A DNA stretch of 64,000 nt, taken from contig NZ_CP118164.1 in assembly GCF_028748185.1 (NCBI RefSeq), positions 3,100,001 to 3,164,000 on the forward strand, in the 5' to 3' direction. A program made the position numbers and the translations under genes. This stretch comes from Bremerella sp. P1. GTDB lineage: Bacteria; Planctomycetota; Planctomycetia; Pirellulales; Pirellulaceae. Shown one piece after another: positions 1 to 8,800 of the stretch. Position 1 is the stretch's first letter, and every line of letters starts with the position of its first letter. The notes below the pieces were generated by a model. The model made no database searches. It was not told the DNA's origin and saw nothing but the letters and a program-made list of their open reading frames with translations.

Positions 1-1645
1 CCACGGCTTCCGCTCCCTGCGGATCGGTGACTTTCAGCTCGACATTAAACACGCCAGCTTCGCTGAAGGTGATCTCCGGGTTTGCTTCGGTCGAAAGGAG
101 CTGGGGTGCCTGCTTTTCTTCTCCGGCACGATAGGCGTGCCAGGCGTACTTCAGGTCGTCGCCATCTTTGTCCTGGGTACCGTCGCTGGAAAGCTTCACG
201 ACCAGGGGTTCTTTGCCGGTATTGTTTTCGGCCGAAGCAATCGCACTGGGTGGTCGATTGCCACGCACATAATCGATGCGAACCAGCTTGGCGTCGTCGT
301 TCACGCCCCACGTTTCACCGTATTCGAGCATGTACAGCGCCCCATCGGGACCAAACTGCATATCGACCGGACGGGTGAACTTGTGATTTGGCATGAACGG
401 TTCCAGCAACTCGATCTCGGAATCGCCCGTCAGGTGAACGGCCAGGATCCAGTGACGCGACCACTCGTAAACGAACAAGCAGCGGCTGAAGTGTGGGGGA
501 AACTTGGTCGTGCTTGGGTTTGCTGCGTCGAAGTCGTATGAGGGACCGGCACATGCCGTGCGTCCGCCTGAGCCGACTTCGGGGAACTTATCGAACGGGG
601 CTCCCGGGTAGTAGATGAACGCTTCGGTCGCCGGGGGTAGCTCGCGGCTTCCGGTGTTGTTGGGAGATTCGTTAATCGGTTTGGCCGGGTCGAACTTGGC
701 ACCGATTTTTTGGCTGGCGAAGTCGACGTCGTGGTAGGCCTGGTTATCGGCGATGAAGTAAGGCCAGCCGAAGTTGCCAGCCTTCTTGGCCTGGTTGATT
801 TCGTCATAGCCACGCGGACCGCGTGGGCCATCGCCACCTGCATCGGGACCGACTTCGCCCCAGTACAGGTAACCGGTCTTTTGGTCGACGTTGATGCGCC
901 ACGGGTTGCGACAACCCATCACGTAGATTTCGGGGTGTCCCTGCGAGCCATCCTTGGGGAACAGATTGCCATCGGGCACTTCGTAGGTGCCGTCGGCCAG
1001 GGGACGGATTCGCAGCACTTTGCCGTTGTAGCTGTTGGTGTTGGCCGAAGACTTCTGAGCGTCCCAGGGGAACTTGTCGGCACGTTCGTCGATGGGGGCG
1101 TAACCGTGCGAATCGCCATGCGGATGGGTGTTGTCGCCGGTTCCAATGAACAGGCAGCCATCGGGGCCGAATTCCAGCGAGCCGGCATGGTGGCAACATT
1201 GCAGACGCTGCTCTTCATATTTCAGCAGGACCTTCTCACTGGCCATGTCGAGTTTGCCATCGACCAGCGTGAAGCGGCTCACGTGTTGGCCGGAGAACTT
1301 TGGCGGCGAGTACTGCAAGTAAATCCAGTGGTTGTCTTGGAAGTTGGGATCGAGCGCCAGGCCGATCAAGCCGTTCTCCTGAGCGGTCGTGACGACGACT
1401 TCGCCGACCAGTTCGGTCTGCCGGGTGTTGGTGTCGTAGACCTTCAGCTGCCCTTGGATCTCGATATAGAAGACACGTCCGTCTGGGGCGACGGCCAATT
1501 CCATCGGTTGTTTCAGCTGCGTGACAAGCGTGTTGACTTCCAGTCGCGAGGGATCAAACGAAGGTTCTTCGGCAGCAAACGCAGAAAAAGGAGCGATCAC
1601 AGCGCCCACGCACAGAAGCAAACAAATCAACTTGGAAGAAGGCAT
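1..1645 (-). CDS. PQQ-dependent sugar dehydrogenase-like (glucose/sorbosone dehydrogenase) protein with PKD domain, partial
   Basis: I read this gene directly from the minus strand. It opens with an ATG at 1645 and stays open for 548 codons to the left window edge, so the C-terminus is missing. The first ~22 residues form a signal peptide ending near AFA-AE. A long six-bladed-propeller region follows, typical of secreted glucose/sorbosone dehydrogenase homologues; visible landmarks are ENGLIGLALDP, CCHHAGSLEFGPDG, GCRNPWR, GEVGPDAGGD and GNFGWPYF. The last ~60 visible residues (AEAVF-type beta strands, FNVELKVTDPQG) look like a PKD/Ig-like domain. Planctomycete relatives often continue into ThuA or cytochrome c domains, but that part is not visible. 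It probably acts in the periplasm as a carbohydrate oxidoreductase; the substrate is unknown. Confidence 0.85.
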   Translation of the reverse strand, partial: MPSSKLICLLLCVGAVIAPFSAFAAEEPSFDPSRLEVNTLVTQLKQPMELAVAPDGRVFYIEIQGQLKVYDTNTRQTELVGEVVVTTAQENGLIGLALDPNFQDNHWIYLQYSPPKFSGQHVSRFTLVDGKLDMASEKVLLKYEEQRLQCCHHAGSLEFGPDGCLFIGTGDNTHPHGDSHGYAPIDERADKFPWDAQKSSANTNSYNGKVLRIRPLADGTYEVPDGNLFPKDGSQGHPEIYVMGCRNPWRINVDQKTGYLYWGEVGPDAGGDGPRGPRGYDEINQAKKAGNFGWPYFIADNQAYHDVDFASQKIGAKFDPAKPINESPNNTGSRELPPATEAFIYYPGAPFDKFPEVGSGGRTACAGPSYDFDAANPSTTKFPPHFSRCLFVYEWSRHWILAVHLTGDSEIELLEPFMPNHKFTRPVDMQFGPDGALYMLEYGETWGVNDDAKLVRIDYVRGNRPPSAIASAENNTGKEPLVVKLSSDGTQDKDGDDLKYAWHAYRAGEEKQAPQLLSTEANPEITFSEAGVFNVELKVTDPQGAEAV

Positions 1646-1801
1646 CACAGCTTTCCTGGAAGAAGGCGATTACGGAGGGTGTGGTGGCAGGCTGGGTGGG
1701 AGGTGGGGGGACACTGCGAGCAAAGTTCGCTGACGAATCTTTTTTGACATCGGGCAGTGTTCGCTACACGATAGTTGGGAAGGCAATGGTCGTCTACCTC
1801 A

Positions 1802-1816
1802 GGCCGAAATTCGGCC
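1802..1816. repeat. Perfect 15-bp palindrome in a divergent promoter region
   Basis: The arms ggccgaa and ttcggcc flank one central base. It lies in the 295-bp gap between the divergent dehydrogenase (start 1645) and sulfatase (start 1941). It could be an operator or a short hairpin. A TTGACA hexamer at 1744-1749 is the only other recognisable signal in this gap. There is no direct evidence of function. Confidence 0.35.
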
Positions 1817-1940
1817 GCGCCGCTGAAGCCCATTTTCCCAGGCGGGCAAAGATGAGACGATACGTTGCCTGCCGAGTTTTCCTCGTCCTTGCCATCTTCT
1901 ATCCCACAGTACTATGTCCCTGCCAGGTGAAAGGTTACGT

Positions 1941-3335
1941 ATGATTCGCCCTGCCCTGCTCTGTGTCGCTATTTTGGCGTCGCTCTCGCTTACATCGCTT
2001 GAGGCCGCGCAAAAGCCGAACGTGGTTATGTTGCTGGCCGACGATCTGGGATACCAGGACATTGGCTGCTACGACGGGCCGGTGAAGACCCCGGCGATCG
2101 ATGCCTTGGCCGCAGGGGGCGTTCGTTTTCAAGCGTTCTATTCCGGCTGTGCCGTCTGTTCCCCTTCCCGCGCGACCCTTTTGACGGGCCGGCATCACAT
2201 TCGGGCTGGCGTCTATAGTTGGATCCATGATGCATCCCAGCGATCGCACTTGCTGCTTCGCGAGAACACCCTGGCTGAAGTGCTCAAGCAAGAGGGCTAC
2301 GCCACCGCGCACATCGGCAAATGGCATCTTGGCTTGCCTACGGAGAAATATGATAAGCCGACGCCGGATCAGCACGGCTTCGATTATTGGTTTGCTACCT
2401 GGAACAACGCCGAGCCGAGCCACAAAAATCCCCACAACTTCATTCGCAACGGGAAGCCGGTCGGCAAGCTGGAAGGTTACTCTTGTCAGTTGGTCGTCGA
2501 CGAAGCGATCGACTGGCTCGATCACCATCGCGACGCGAAGAAGCCGTTCTTCCTCAATGTGTGGTTCCACGAGCCCCACGCGCCGATCGCCGCTCCGGAA
2601 GACATCGTCGTGAAGTACGGCAAAAAGAACGACAGCGCCGCGGTCTACTCCGGCACGATCGACAACACCAACTTGGCGATCGAACGTTTGGTCGCCAAGC
2701 TGCACGAAATCGACAAGCCGGAGAACACACTGATCATCTACGCTTCGGATAACGGCAGCTATCGCGATGACCGCACCGGCGGGCTGCGTGGCAAGAAGGG
2801 GGTGAACTGGGAAGGGGGTATTCGCGTGCCGGGGATCTTTTACTGGCCCGGGACGATTGAAGCCGGTCAGGTGATCGCCCATGAAACGCCAGCCGGGATT
2901 GTGGATATCTTCCCAACCGTCTGCGGATTGCTGGGCATAGACCCACCTGAGGGGCGCCACCTGGATGGAAGTAATCTAACGCCCCTTCTAGCACCAGGTG
3001 CTACTAAGTTTGTCCGGCATCAACCGTTGTTTTGGCATCTACAAAAGTCGCGTCCCATTGTGGCCATACGTGACGGGCGCTACAGTCTGGTCGCCCAACC
3101 AGACTATGAGATGAGCACCAGCAACATGTTCCAGGAAAAGTGGATTCCCACGATTAAGAGCGGAACCTACACCAACTACCAATTGTTTGATCTCGTAGAC
3201 GATCCGCAGCAGAAGCATGATTTGGCGAAGGAAAAGCCAGAGGTGGTGGCAAAGCTCAAGGGCAAGTTGCTAGAGATCAACAGCAGTATCATGGCCGATG
3301 GTGCTGATTGGCATCTCTCGGAAGAGGGGGAATAG
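1941..3335 (+). CDS. Arylsulfatase (family S1 sulfatase), secreted
   Basis: This 464-residue protein has a signal peptide ending near SLEAAQ and then the sulfatase fold. KPNVVMLLADDLGYQD supplies the metal-binding Asp pair. The formylglycine motif C-S-P-S-R starts at Cys73 and is followed by ATLLTGRH. HIGKWHLG and YASDNGS are further conserved blocks. It hydrolyses sulfate esters in the periplasm after Cys is converted to formylglycine. I chose the ATG at 1941 because the signal peptide begins there and aggtgaaagg lies just upstream; an upstream in-frame start at 1914 would add nine non-signal residues. Its substrate is unknown, though the overall look is that of A-type sulfatases acting on sulfated glycans. 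Confidence 0.93.
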   Translation: MIRPALLCVAILASLSLTSLEAAQKPNVVMLLADDLGYQDIGCYDGPVKTPAIDALAAGGVRFQAFYSGCAVCSPSRATLLTGRHHIRAGVYSWIHDASQRSHLLLRENTLAEVLKQEGYATAHIGKWHLGLPTEKYDKPTPDQHGFDYWFATWNNAEPSHKNPHNFIRNGKPVGKLEGYSCQLVVDEAIDWLDHHRDAKKPFFLNVWFHEPHAPIAAPEDIVVKYGKKNDSAAVYSGTIDNTNLAIERLVAKLHEIDKPENTLIIYASDNGSYRDDRTGGLRGKKGVNWEGGIRVPGIFYWPGTIEAGQVIAHETPAGIVDIFPTVCGLLGIDPPEGRHLDGSNLTPLLAPGATKFVRHQPLFWHLQKSRPIVAIRDGRYSLVAQPDYEMSTSNMFQEKWIPTIKSGTYTNYQLFDLVDDPQQKHDLAKEKPEVVAKLKGKLLEINSSIMADGADWHLSEEGE

Positions 3336-3514
3336 TTGGGCACGCGAACCAACCCCTTAGGCACCCTAATAATTTTTGAATGCCCCCATAAAGAGTTCTC
3401 AAAGTCTTAGGGAATTGTAATTATTTTCTTTGGGACTGATTCATCCATTGTGTGATGCTTCGCTAGATCGTATTTTGTGTGAAAGGTAAGTTCATAAGTG
3501 GAGATTCTTTCTAA

Positions 3515-3919
3515 ATGGGTGCTTGGGGGCACGAGATTTTCGATAACGATGCCGCATGCGATTGGCTCGACAGCCTGTTGGTGCGCGATGATCTTTCTTG
3601 GATCGAAATAGCGCTGGAGCAGGTCAACCAAGAAGGCAGCGATTTCGATTCAGACGATGCAAGTGCTGCTTTAGCAGCTTGTGAAACGCTGGCATATTTG
3701 CGGGGCCGGCCTGGCCTGCACGAGGCTTCTCTCGATCAACTCAAGCAGTGGGCAGACCAGCATAATCATCTGAACACGGACCCTCTTGTCCCTCTTGCTA
3801 CGAAGGTCCTTGCCCGGATCCATTCGGACGCTTGCCCGCTGAATCGATTGTGGCAGCAGGCCGAGCAGTACGACAAATGGTTGGCGACGGTCGAAGACGT
3901 GGGCCGTCGTATCGGTTAG
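3515..3919 (+). CDS. DUF4259 domain-containing protein
   Basis: This soluble protein of 134 residues opens with MGAWGHEIFDNDAACDW, the hallmark of DUF4259 proteins. The rest is helical and acidic. The family has no established function. There is no signal peptide or membrane segment. The stop codon overlaps the stop of the convergent M28 peptidase (shared bases 3916-3919, TTAG). The 180-bp upstream gap is AT-richer than its neighbours and has a ggag about 13 bases before the ATG. Confidence 0.8.
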   Translation: MGAWGHEIFDNDAACDWLDSLLVRDDLSWIEIALEQVNQEGSDFDSDDASAALAACETLAYLRGRPGLHEASLDQLKQWADQHNHLNTDPLVPLATKVLARIHSDACPLNRLWQQAEQYDKWLATVEDVGRRIG

Positions 3920-4797
3920 CCTGCAAGATTTCGCAGCGCGCCCACAACGCCGAGCGTTACCTCGGTCATCGCATCGTAGTCGAGCGTGTCTGGCGTATCG
4001 GTCGGTTGGTGATAGTTTGGGTTACGCAGAAAGCTGGTATCGGTCACCATCAGGGCTGGGTAGCCTTGATCCCAGAAAGAGCTGTTGTCGCTGCGACGAA
4101 TCTCCTGAACCTTCTCTGGCAAACAGATCGAAAAGAGGCTCATCCGAGAAGCCTTCTTGAACCCTCGGCGAAACGACCAAGAGAGCTGCCACGACGCCAA
4201 GTTGCCGACGGCCGCCAGGAAGTTGCCTCGTTTCGGAAAGAGCCAATGAAAAAGCTTGGGGATGGTTTCTGGTACCTTTTGCGAGCCTGGTTCATGGCGA
4301 AAGTAACCGACCATCTCCAGGCACAGCATCGCGATCTTTTCACCACGCTGCTTCGCCTGGCGAGCGTGGTACTGGCTCCCCATCGAGCCCATGCTCATGT
4401 ACGGAGCTTCTTCACAGGCAAACGCGACAAAGCGGAGCGTCTTGCTGGGGGTAAACTCCTTCAGATGGCGGCTCGCTTCCAAAAGTACGGCAACGGCAGA
4501 TGCATTGTCGTCGGCCCCTGGCGTGTTGGCGACTGTGTCGTAATGGGCGCCCAGCACAATCACCTCATTCGAGGATATCCCAGGGATTTCCACGACCAGG
4601 TTAGTCGCTGGGCCGTCGGAAGACTCGTAGGTCTCTTCGCGCACCTCGTAGTCCATCGCTTGCCAGGTTGAACGGATGTAGCCGATTGTCGCCAAGATCG
4701 ACTCTGGCTTGGCCAGAATGCGCGGACCAATCAGTCCGGCCAGCCGATCGACATGCGTGTGAAGATTTGCTCGTAAGGGTGTGTGGTCGAATGCCAT
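3916..4797 (-). CDS. M28 family zinc metallopeptidase (aminopeptidase-like)
   Basis: A 293-residue protein with the complete M28 metal set in order: GAHYDT, GADDNASA (bridging Asp), ACEEAPY (catalytic Glu pair), LEMVGY and a late NPNYHQPTDTPDTLDY His block. It should be an exopeptidase with two zinc ions. It has no signal peptide, so it is probably cytoplasmic, unlike many M28 relatives. A minus-strand TATAAT lies about 36 bases before the ATG. The 3' end overlaps the convergent DUF4259 gene by four bases. Confidence 0.9.
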   Translation of the reverse strand: MAFDHTPLRANLHTHVDRLAGLIGPRILAKPESILATIGYIRSTWQAMDYEVREETYESSDGPATNLVVEIPGISSNEVIVLGAHYDTVANTPGADDNASAVAVLLEASRHLKEFTPSKTLRFVAFACEEAPYMSMGSMGSQYHARQAKQRGEKIAMLCLEMVGYFRHEPGSQKVPETIPKLFHWLFPKRGNFLAAVGNLASWQLSWSFRRGFKKASRMSLFSICLPEKVQEIRRSDNSSFWDQGYPALMVTDTSFLRNPNYHQPTDTPDTLDYDAMTEVTLGVVGALRNLAG

Positions 4798-4832
4798 GAG
4801 TGCTCGTTAGTGCCAAAGAGTCTCGCTGCCTG

Positions 4833-4838
4833 ATTATA
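4833..4838 (-). promoter_or_regulatory. Candidate -10 element of the M28 peptidase gene
   Basis: On the minus strand this reads TATAAT, an exact consensus -10, and predicts a transcript start roughly 25-30 bases before the ATG at 4797. No convincing -35 hexamer sits 16-18 bases upstream. The call rests on the hexamer and its position only. Confidence 0.4.
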
Positions 4839-5031
4839 GGTAGATCGGAAAGGGAATCGCCAGCGATGAGCTCGGGTTGCTCACTCAAGGGGCTCTGATT
4901 GGGTGTGGCAACCAGCACGGCTACTTATTTGTGGCTAAGTCGATTTCAATTCGTTACCTTGGAAGCTACCGCCTTAGGTTCGGCGGTCCTCCTCACGATT
5001 CGTCTTACCTCCCAAGCCCCACCGGTGTGTC

Positions 5032-6366
5032 ATGCTCCGACTCTTCGCGCTTTCGTTTCGTGCTTTGTCTCTTACGGCCTCGATCCTATTGATCGGTACC
5101 TCTTGTGATGCTCAGCCCCCGCAGCAGCCGACTTCGTTAACGGCAGTGGCAAACGTTGCTGCCTCGGAAAATGATTGGCCGCGGTTTCGTGGCCCCAGCG
5201 GCATGGGGACGTCGCCAGCAACCGGGTTACCGCTGACTTGGAGCGAGTCGGAGAATATCGTTTGGAAAACCGAGCTTCCCGGTTCTGGGGCTTCGAGTCC
5301 GGTGACCTTCGGCGACCATATTTATCTGACCAGTTTAACCGGCTACCTCGTACCGGGAGAGTCGAAAGGGAGTCTCGAGAATCTTGAGCGGCATGTGCTG
5401 GCTCTCGATCGCAGCTCGGGCAAAGTCGTGTGGGACAAGACCGTGGCGGCCAAGCTGCCCGAGGAAGAAAACATTCGCGATCACGGCTATGCGGCTAATA
5501 CCTGTGCGGCGGATAGTGCCGGGGTCGTCGCATTTCTCGGCAAGTCAGGCGTGATCGCCTACGATCACGAGGGAAACCAGAAATGGCAAGCGGACGTGGG
5601 CAGCAAGACCAGCGGCTGGGGAACTGCGGCGTCTCCACTGCTGTACGAAGACATGGTGATTGTCAATGCGAGTATCGAAAGTGAATCGCTGATAGCGCTC
5701 GACCGAGCCACGGGCAAGCAGCGCTGGAAGACCGATGGCATTCGAGAAGCTTGGAACACCCCAATCATTGTGACCGCCGATTCAGGCCGGAAGGAATTGG
5801 TCGTCGCACGTCACGGCGATGTCATGGCGTTTGACCCGGCGAACGGCGATCCGCTGTGGACCTGTAAGACCGATATCTCCTGGTACATGGTTCCCACCGG
5901 AGTCGGGGCCGATGGGGTGGTCTACTTCGTCGGCGGTCGCTCAGGCACAGCCGCCCTGGCCGTTCGTGCTGGCGGCAGTGGTGACGTGACCGATACGCAT
6001 CGCCTGTGGACAAGCAAGGCCGGCACCAACGTGCCTTCCCCGATCTATCACGAAGGCCATCTCTACTATATCGATTACAACGGGAGCATTGCCTACTGCA
6101 GCGATGCCAAGACGGGAGAGGTGGTTTACCAGGAACGCCTGGGGCGATTCGACCAGGTCTATGCGTCTCCGGTCATGGCCGAGGGCCGAATCTATTACGT
6201 TGCCCGAAACGGCACCACGCTGGTCGTCGCCGCAAAGCCCCAGTACGAGGAACTGGCCAAGAACAAGCTATCCGATGGTACCCGCTTCGACGCCAGCCCT
6301 GCGGTCGATGGGAAGCGTCTGCTTGTTCGCAGCGGCAAGTATCTGTACTGCATCGGAAGCGAGTAA
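5032..6366 (+). CDS. PQQ-binding-like beta-propeller repeat protein, secreted
   Basis: This protein of 444 residues has an N-terminal signal peptide (MLRLFALSFRALSLTASILL) and a weak lipobox-like LIGTSC. It is followed by repeated W-containing propeller blades (DWPRFRGPSGMGTS, ENIVWKTELPGSG, LDRSSGKVVWDKTV, LDRATGKQRWKT and others). DWPRFRGP is the typical opening of planctomycete PQQ-like/BamB-type proteins. These are often annotated as serine/threonine kinase-related or outer-membrane assembly propellers, but most have no known function. It is probably a periplasmic ligand-binding or oxidoreductase-like protein. It stands alone, divergent from the M28 gene. Confidence 0.85.
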   Translation: MLRLFALSFRALSLTASILLIGTSCDAQPPQQPTSLTAVANVAASENDWPRFRGPSGMGTSPATGLPLTWSESENIVWKTELPGSGASSPVTFGDHIYLTSLTGYLVPGESKGSLENLERHVLALDRSSGKVVWDKTVAAKLPEEENIRDHGYAANTCAADSAGVVAFLGKSGVIAYDHEGNQKWQADVGSKTSGWGTAASPLLYEDMVIVNASIESESLIALDRATGKQRWKTDGIREAWNTPIIVTADSGRKELVVARHGDVMAFDPANGDPLWTCKTDISWYMVPTGVGADGVVYFVGGRSGTAALAVRAGGSGDVTDTHRLWTSKAGTNVPSPIYHEGHLYYIDYNGSIAYCSDAKTGEVVYQERLGRFDQVYASPVMAEGRIYYVARNGTTLVVAAKPQYEELAKNKLSDGTRFDASPAVDGKRLLVRSGKYLYCIGSE

Positions 6367-6489
6367 ACTAGCGGCCCACAGTAGGTAACGCAGATGGGCG
6401 TTCGACTGGTCGAATGCCTACCGATGGGGTGTGCCCAAGATTTTCATTTGGATTCTGCGGAAGCCAGGTTTATTGAGGGACCACTGGAC

Positions 6490-6495
6490 TATAAT
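6490..6495 (+). promoter_or_regulatory. Candidate -10 element of the 6547 gene
   Basis: An exact TATAAT 51 bases before the ATG at 6547. A TTGAGG at 6473-6478 is too close (11 bases) to serve as a standard -35. The call is based on the hexamer and its position. Confidence 0.35.
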
Positions 6496-6546
6496 CGACT
6501 GAAAACTCGCGGCAAGTTCCGATCTCCTTTAGCGTAGACACCTCTC

Positions 6547-6891
6547 ATGAAAGCCATCGTCCTGCAGACTCTCGACGGCACTGAGCACATCGGGTTTATT
6601 CTCTGCGCTATCCCGCCAGGCGATATCGAAGGAGACTGCATGTTCTCGATCGTGCCGGATAACGCAGAGCTACTGGAGGATCCCGAGATCGTGCAGCTTT
6701 TGGATCGGCGCGACCAGGGAGAGAGTCAGATCGAACTCTCGGAAGACAGCCGCTCTCTCTTGATTCGCTCGCACCGACTGGACAACATGTTCGTCCAGTT
6801 TGAAAACAACGGCATCGGCCAATGGGGCTATATTCGCTCAGGCGAACGTGTCGCCGTCGGTCAGGCAACGACGATCAGTTCGCAGCACTAG
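6547..6891 (+). CDS. Hypothetical protein (114 aa)
   Basis: I do not recognise this family. The product is a small soluble protein, acidic, with no signal peptide or membrane segment. It looks beta-rich in the first half (MKAIVLQTLDGTEHIGFIL) with a charged middle (DRRDQGESQIELSEDSRS). It has a candidate TATAAT upstream. Its stop overlaps that of the convergent lipoprotein gene by four bases (CTAG at 6888-6891). Codon usage resembles the neighbours, so it is probably a real gene. Confidence 0.65.
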   Translation: MKAIVLQTLDGTEHIGFILCAIPPGDIEGDCMFSIVPDNAELLEDPEIVQLLDRRDQGESQIELSEDSRSLLIRSHRLDNMFVQFENNGIGQWGYIRSGERVAVGQATTISSQH

Positions 6892-7352
6892 TTGCCTGAC
6901 TTCAGGTCGATCTGAACGGGTTCCATCCCCGCAGTCACTTCGACTTTCAAGTCGGTCGTAGCCGGCGACGAGTACTTCATCGGCGTGAGGAACTTGACGG
7001 CTTCCTCGATGCTGCCCATCACTTGCTCGTCCTCTTCCGTGCCATCTTCCACCGGGGCCGCTTCTGCCTGGCGTCGGGCATCCAGCTTGACGACGGTCAC
7101 CTTGTACTCGCCTGGCGGCACGCCGTCGCCGGCGGTGTAAGAAGCAAGCGTGAAGTGACCTTGTTCGTCGGTTTGTCCCGAACAAGGACGACCCCCTTCG
7201 GCCGGCACAAAACTGATCGCGGCACCCTCGAGCGGCTCGCCATCGAGTGTCACCGTACCTTCGACAGGCAACATCCCAGTGCCGCCACAGCCCAGCAAGG
7301 AGCTCAGGCCGAGACAAATCGACAACATCAGCGCAGAAGTTCGCATGTGCAT
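6888..7352 (-). CDS. Lipoprotein with transthyretin-like (carboxypeptidase regulatory-like) domain
   Basis: A 154-residue protein. The N-terminal signal runs into a lipobox (LSSLLGC, Cys at about residue 22), so it should be lipidated. The body begins PVEGTVTLDGEPLEGAAISFVPAEGG, the typical opening strand pattern of the small transthyretin/Ig-like domains abundant in planctomycetes, often encoded beside DUF1559 genes. Here it lies directly downstream of the DUF1559 gene at 7390, with 37 bases between them, and is probably co-transcribed. The function is unknown; it is likely a cell-surface structural or binding protein. Confidence 0.8.
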   Translation of the reverse strand: MHMRTSALMLSICLGLSSLLGCGGTGMLPVEGTVTLDGEPLEGAAISFVPAEGGRPCSGQTDEQGHFTLASYTAGDGVPPGEYKVTVVKLDARRQAEAAPVEDGTEEDEQVMGSIEEAVKFLTPMKYSSPATTDLKVEVTAGMEPVQIDLKSGN

Positions 7353-7389
7353 ATCTACGTAACCAACAGGAAGGGGCTTGATGGTGGGG

Positions 7390-8376
7390 TTAATTCAAGT
7401 TGATTGGCTGGCCGTCATCGCGTTGACCGAGACGTTGGTAGGCATCGTGGTCGATCGTTTCAGAGCGAAACGCGACCGAGCCGTCGCCATGGACGAACTG
7501 TGCCCCGCCGGGATGCAGCGAGCGGAACCCAAACTCTAAATTCCAATTGCACTTCGCATAGCACGTGTCACCACCGGGGGCATTGGAAGAGTCGTAGCAG
7601 GTGTCGGTGTTGATCGGAATCAAGGTGCTCACCAAACCGCTGCCGTTGTTCGAGTTCGCCCAACCATTGCGAGCATGGACCGAACAATCGGTTCGGACTT
7701 CACCAAAGAAGATGGTGTTCGATAGTCCATCGGTTGTTTCGCTGAACTTGCCACAGTAGCGATTGCCGCGGCGACTAAAGGGACCGGCTGGGTTGTCTTG
7801 ATTGTGCTGGCTGTCGATCTTGAACCCATTGAAGACGGCTCCCTGGGCGCACGAGCAATTGGGATTGCCGGCACTGTTCACCCCGGTGGGACCGTAATTG
7901 GCCGAGTAGTTATGGGCGGCATTCTGCGTGCCGGGGATCAGCCCGCCGTGCGTATCGCTGGGGCACTGGTACGTTTCGATGATGACCTGACGCACACGCT
8001 TGGTGTTGGCCGGACTGTCAGCCCATTGGTCGTGCACGTGGGCCGTACTGGTGAAGTCGATCTGATCGTGAAGTGATGCCTGTTCGACAAACGGCAGAAG
8101 GCACGTAAACACACCACCGCGCGCCGGGTTGGGCGTAGGTGGACTTGTCCACGGCATATCGTTGGCCCACAGTCCGCCGGGAGGAATCGTCTGGAAGGTG
8201 TCGTGGTAGTTGTGCAGCGCCAAGCCAAGCTGTTTCAGGTGATTGCTGCATGTCATGCGGCGGGCAGCTTCACGAGCTTGTTGGACCGCAGGCAGGAGGA
8301 GAGCGATCAGAACGCCAATGATGGCGATAACGACCAACAGTTCCACGAGCGTGAAACCGCGATTCACATTCTTCAT
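7390..8376 (-). CDS. DUF1559 protein with prepilin-type N-terminus
   Basis: A 328-residue protein. Residues 7-30 form a type IV prepilin-like leader and helix ([35 protein letters not shown]) with the conserved Glu at mature position 5. The DUF1559 body has the usual [19 protein letters not shown] start and a C-terminal H-x9-DG motif (HPGG through HGDGSVAF). Such proteins are pseudopilin-like and greatly expanded in planctomycetes; their role is not established. The downstream lipoprotein gene is probably in the same transcript. Confidence 0.93.
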   Translation of the reverse strand: MKNVNRGFTLVELLVVIAIIGVLIALLLPAVQQAREAARRMTCSNHLKQLGLALHNYHDTFQTIPPGGLWANDMPWTSPPTPNPARGGVFTCLLPFVEQASLHDQIDFTSTAHVHDQWADSPANTKRVRQVIIETYQCPSDTHGGLIPGTQNAAHNYSANYGPTGVNSAGNPNCSCAQGAVFNGFKIDSQHNQDNPAGPFSRRGNRYCGKFSETTDGLSNTIFFGEVRTDCSVHARNGWANSNNGSGLVSTLIPINTDTCYDSSNAPGGDTCYAKCNWNLEFGFRSLHPGGAQFVHGDGSVAFRSETIDHDAYQRLGQRDDGQPINLN

Positions 8377-8800
8377 GGGTGGGCTCAGGTAAAGGGAAAA
8401 ATCGGGGTAAATGAGATTTTAAAGTGTAGTGGGTTTCTGTTCCTTTTTAAAGTCATTATTAGGGACGGGAATGTTTCCTTCGGTCCCACCAACGCGCCCC
8501 CTGGGAAACTTCACGAGATTTGAACTATCGGTCAAAAACTGCTTGTGGTAATATGGGTGCCATACAAGATACTAATTAAACAAATAAAGGTAGTTTAACC
8601 GGTGTAGCCATTTCTCTCTCAGCGTGAAGTTCGCCCACCATGGCATAGCTTGAATGTGGATTATTTCCGCCTCGAGCTTGCGAACTCTTCTCTCCACCCG
8701 CTGAAAGACACCGCGTTCTTAGCCTTCTATCCCTATCGGATCTGGTGGAAATTTCCTCCCCGATCCCCTACCGAAAATCACTGTCCGGAAAAAGAACGAG
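8377..8800. other. 424-bp intergenic region without a gene
   Basis: This divergent region separates the DUF1559 gene (start 8376) from the SulP gene (start 8801). The left half is AT-rich. I see no coding frame with family resemblance. The only structure I can point to is a nested inverted repeat, agttcgc at 8628-8634 with gcgaact at 8680-8686, enclosing ccac/gtgg. No confident promoter hexamers were seen. Confidence 0.5.

Noticed and set aside
710-1747. 345-codon plus-strand open frame
   Set aside because: It lies opposite the dehydrogenase gene, whose minus-strand translation shows clear family blocks. The plus-strand product has no recognisable features.
1744-1749. TTGACA hexamer upstream of the first sulfatase
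   Set aside because: The best -10 at 17 bases is cacgat, a poor match, and it is ~190 bases from the start codon.
1935-2960. 341-codon minus-strand open frame
   Set aside because: Antisense to the sulfatase gene, whose active-site motifs are intact. It is a shadow of GC-rich codons.
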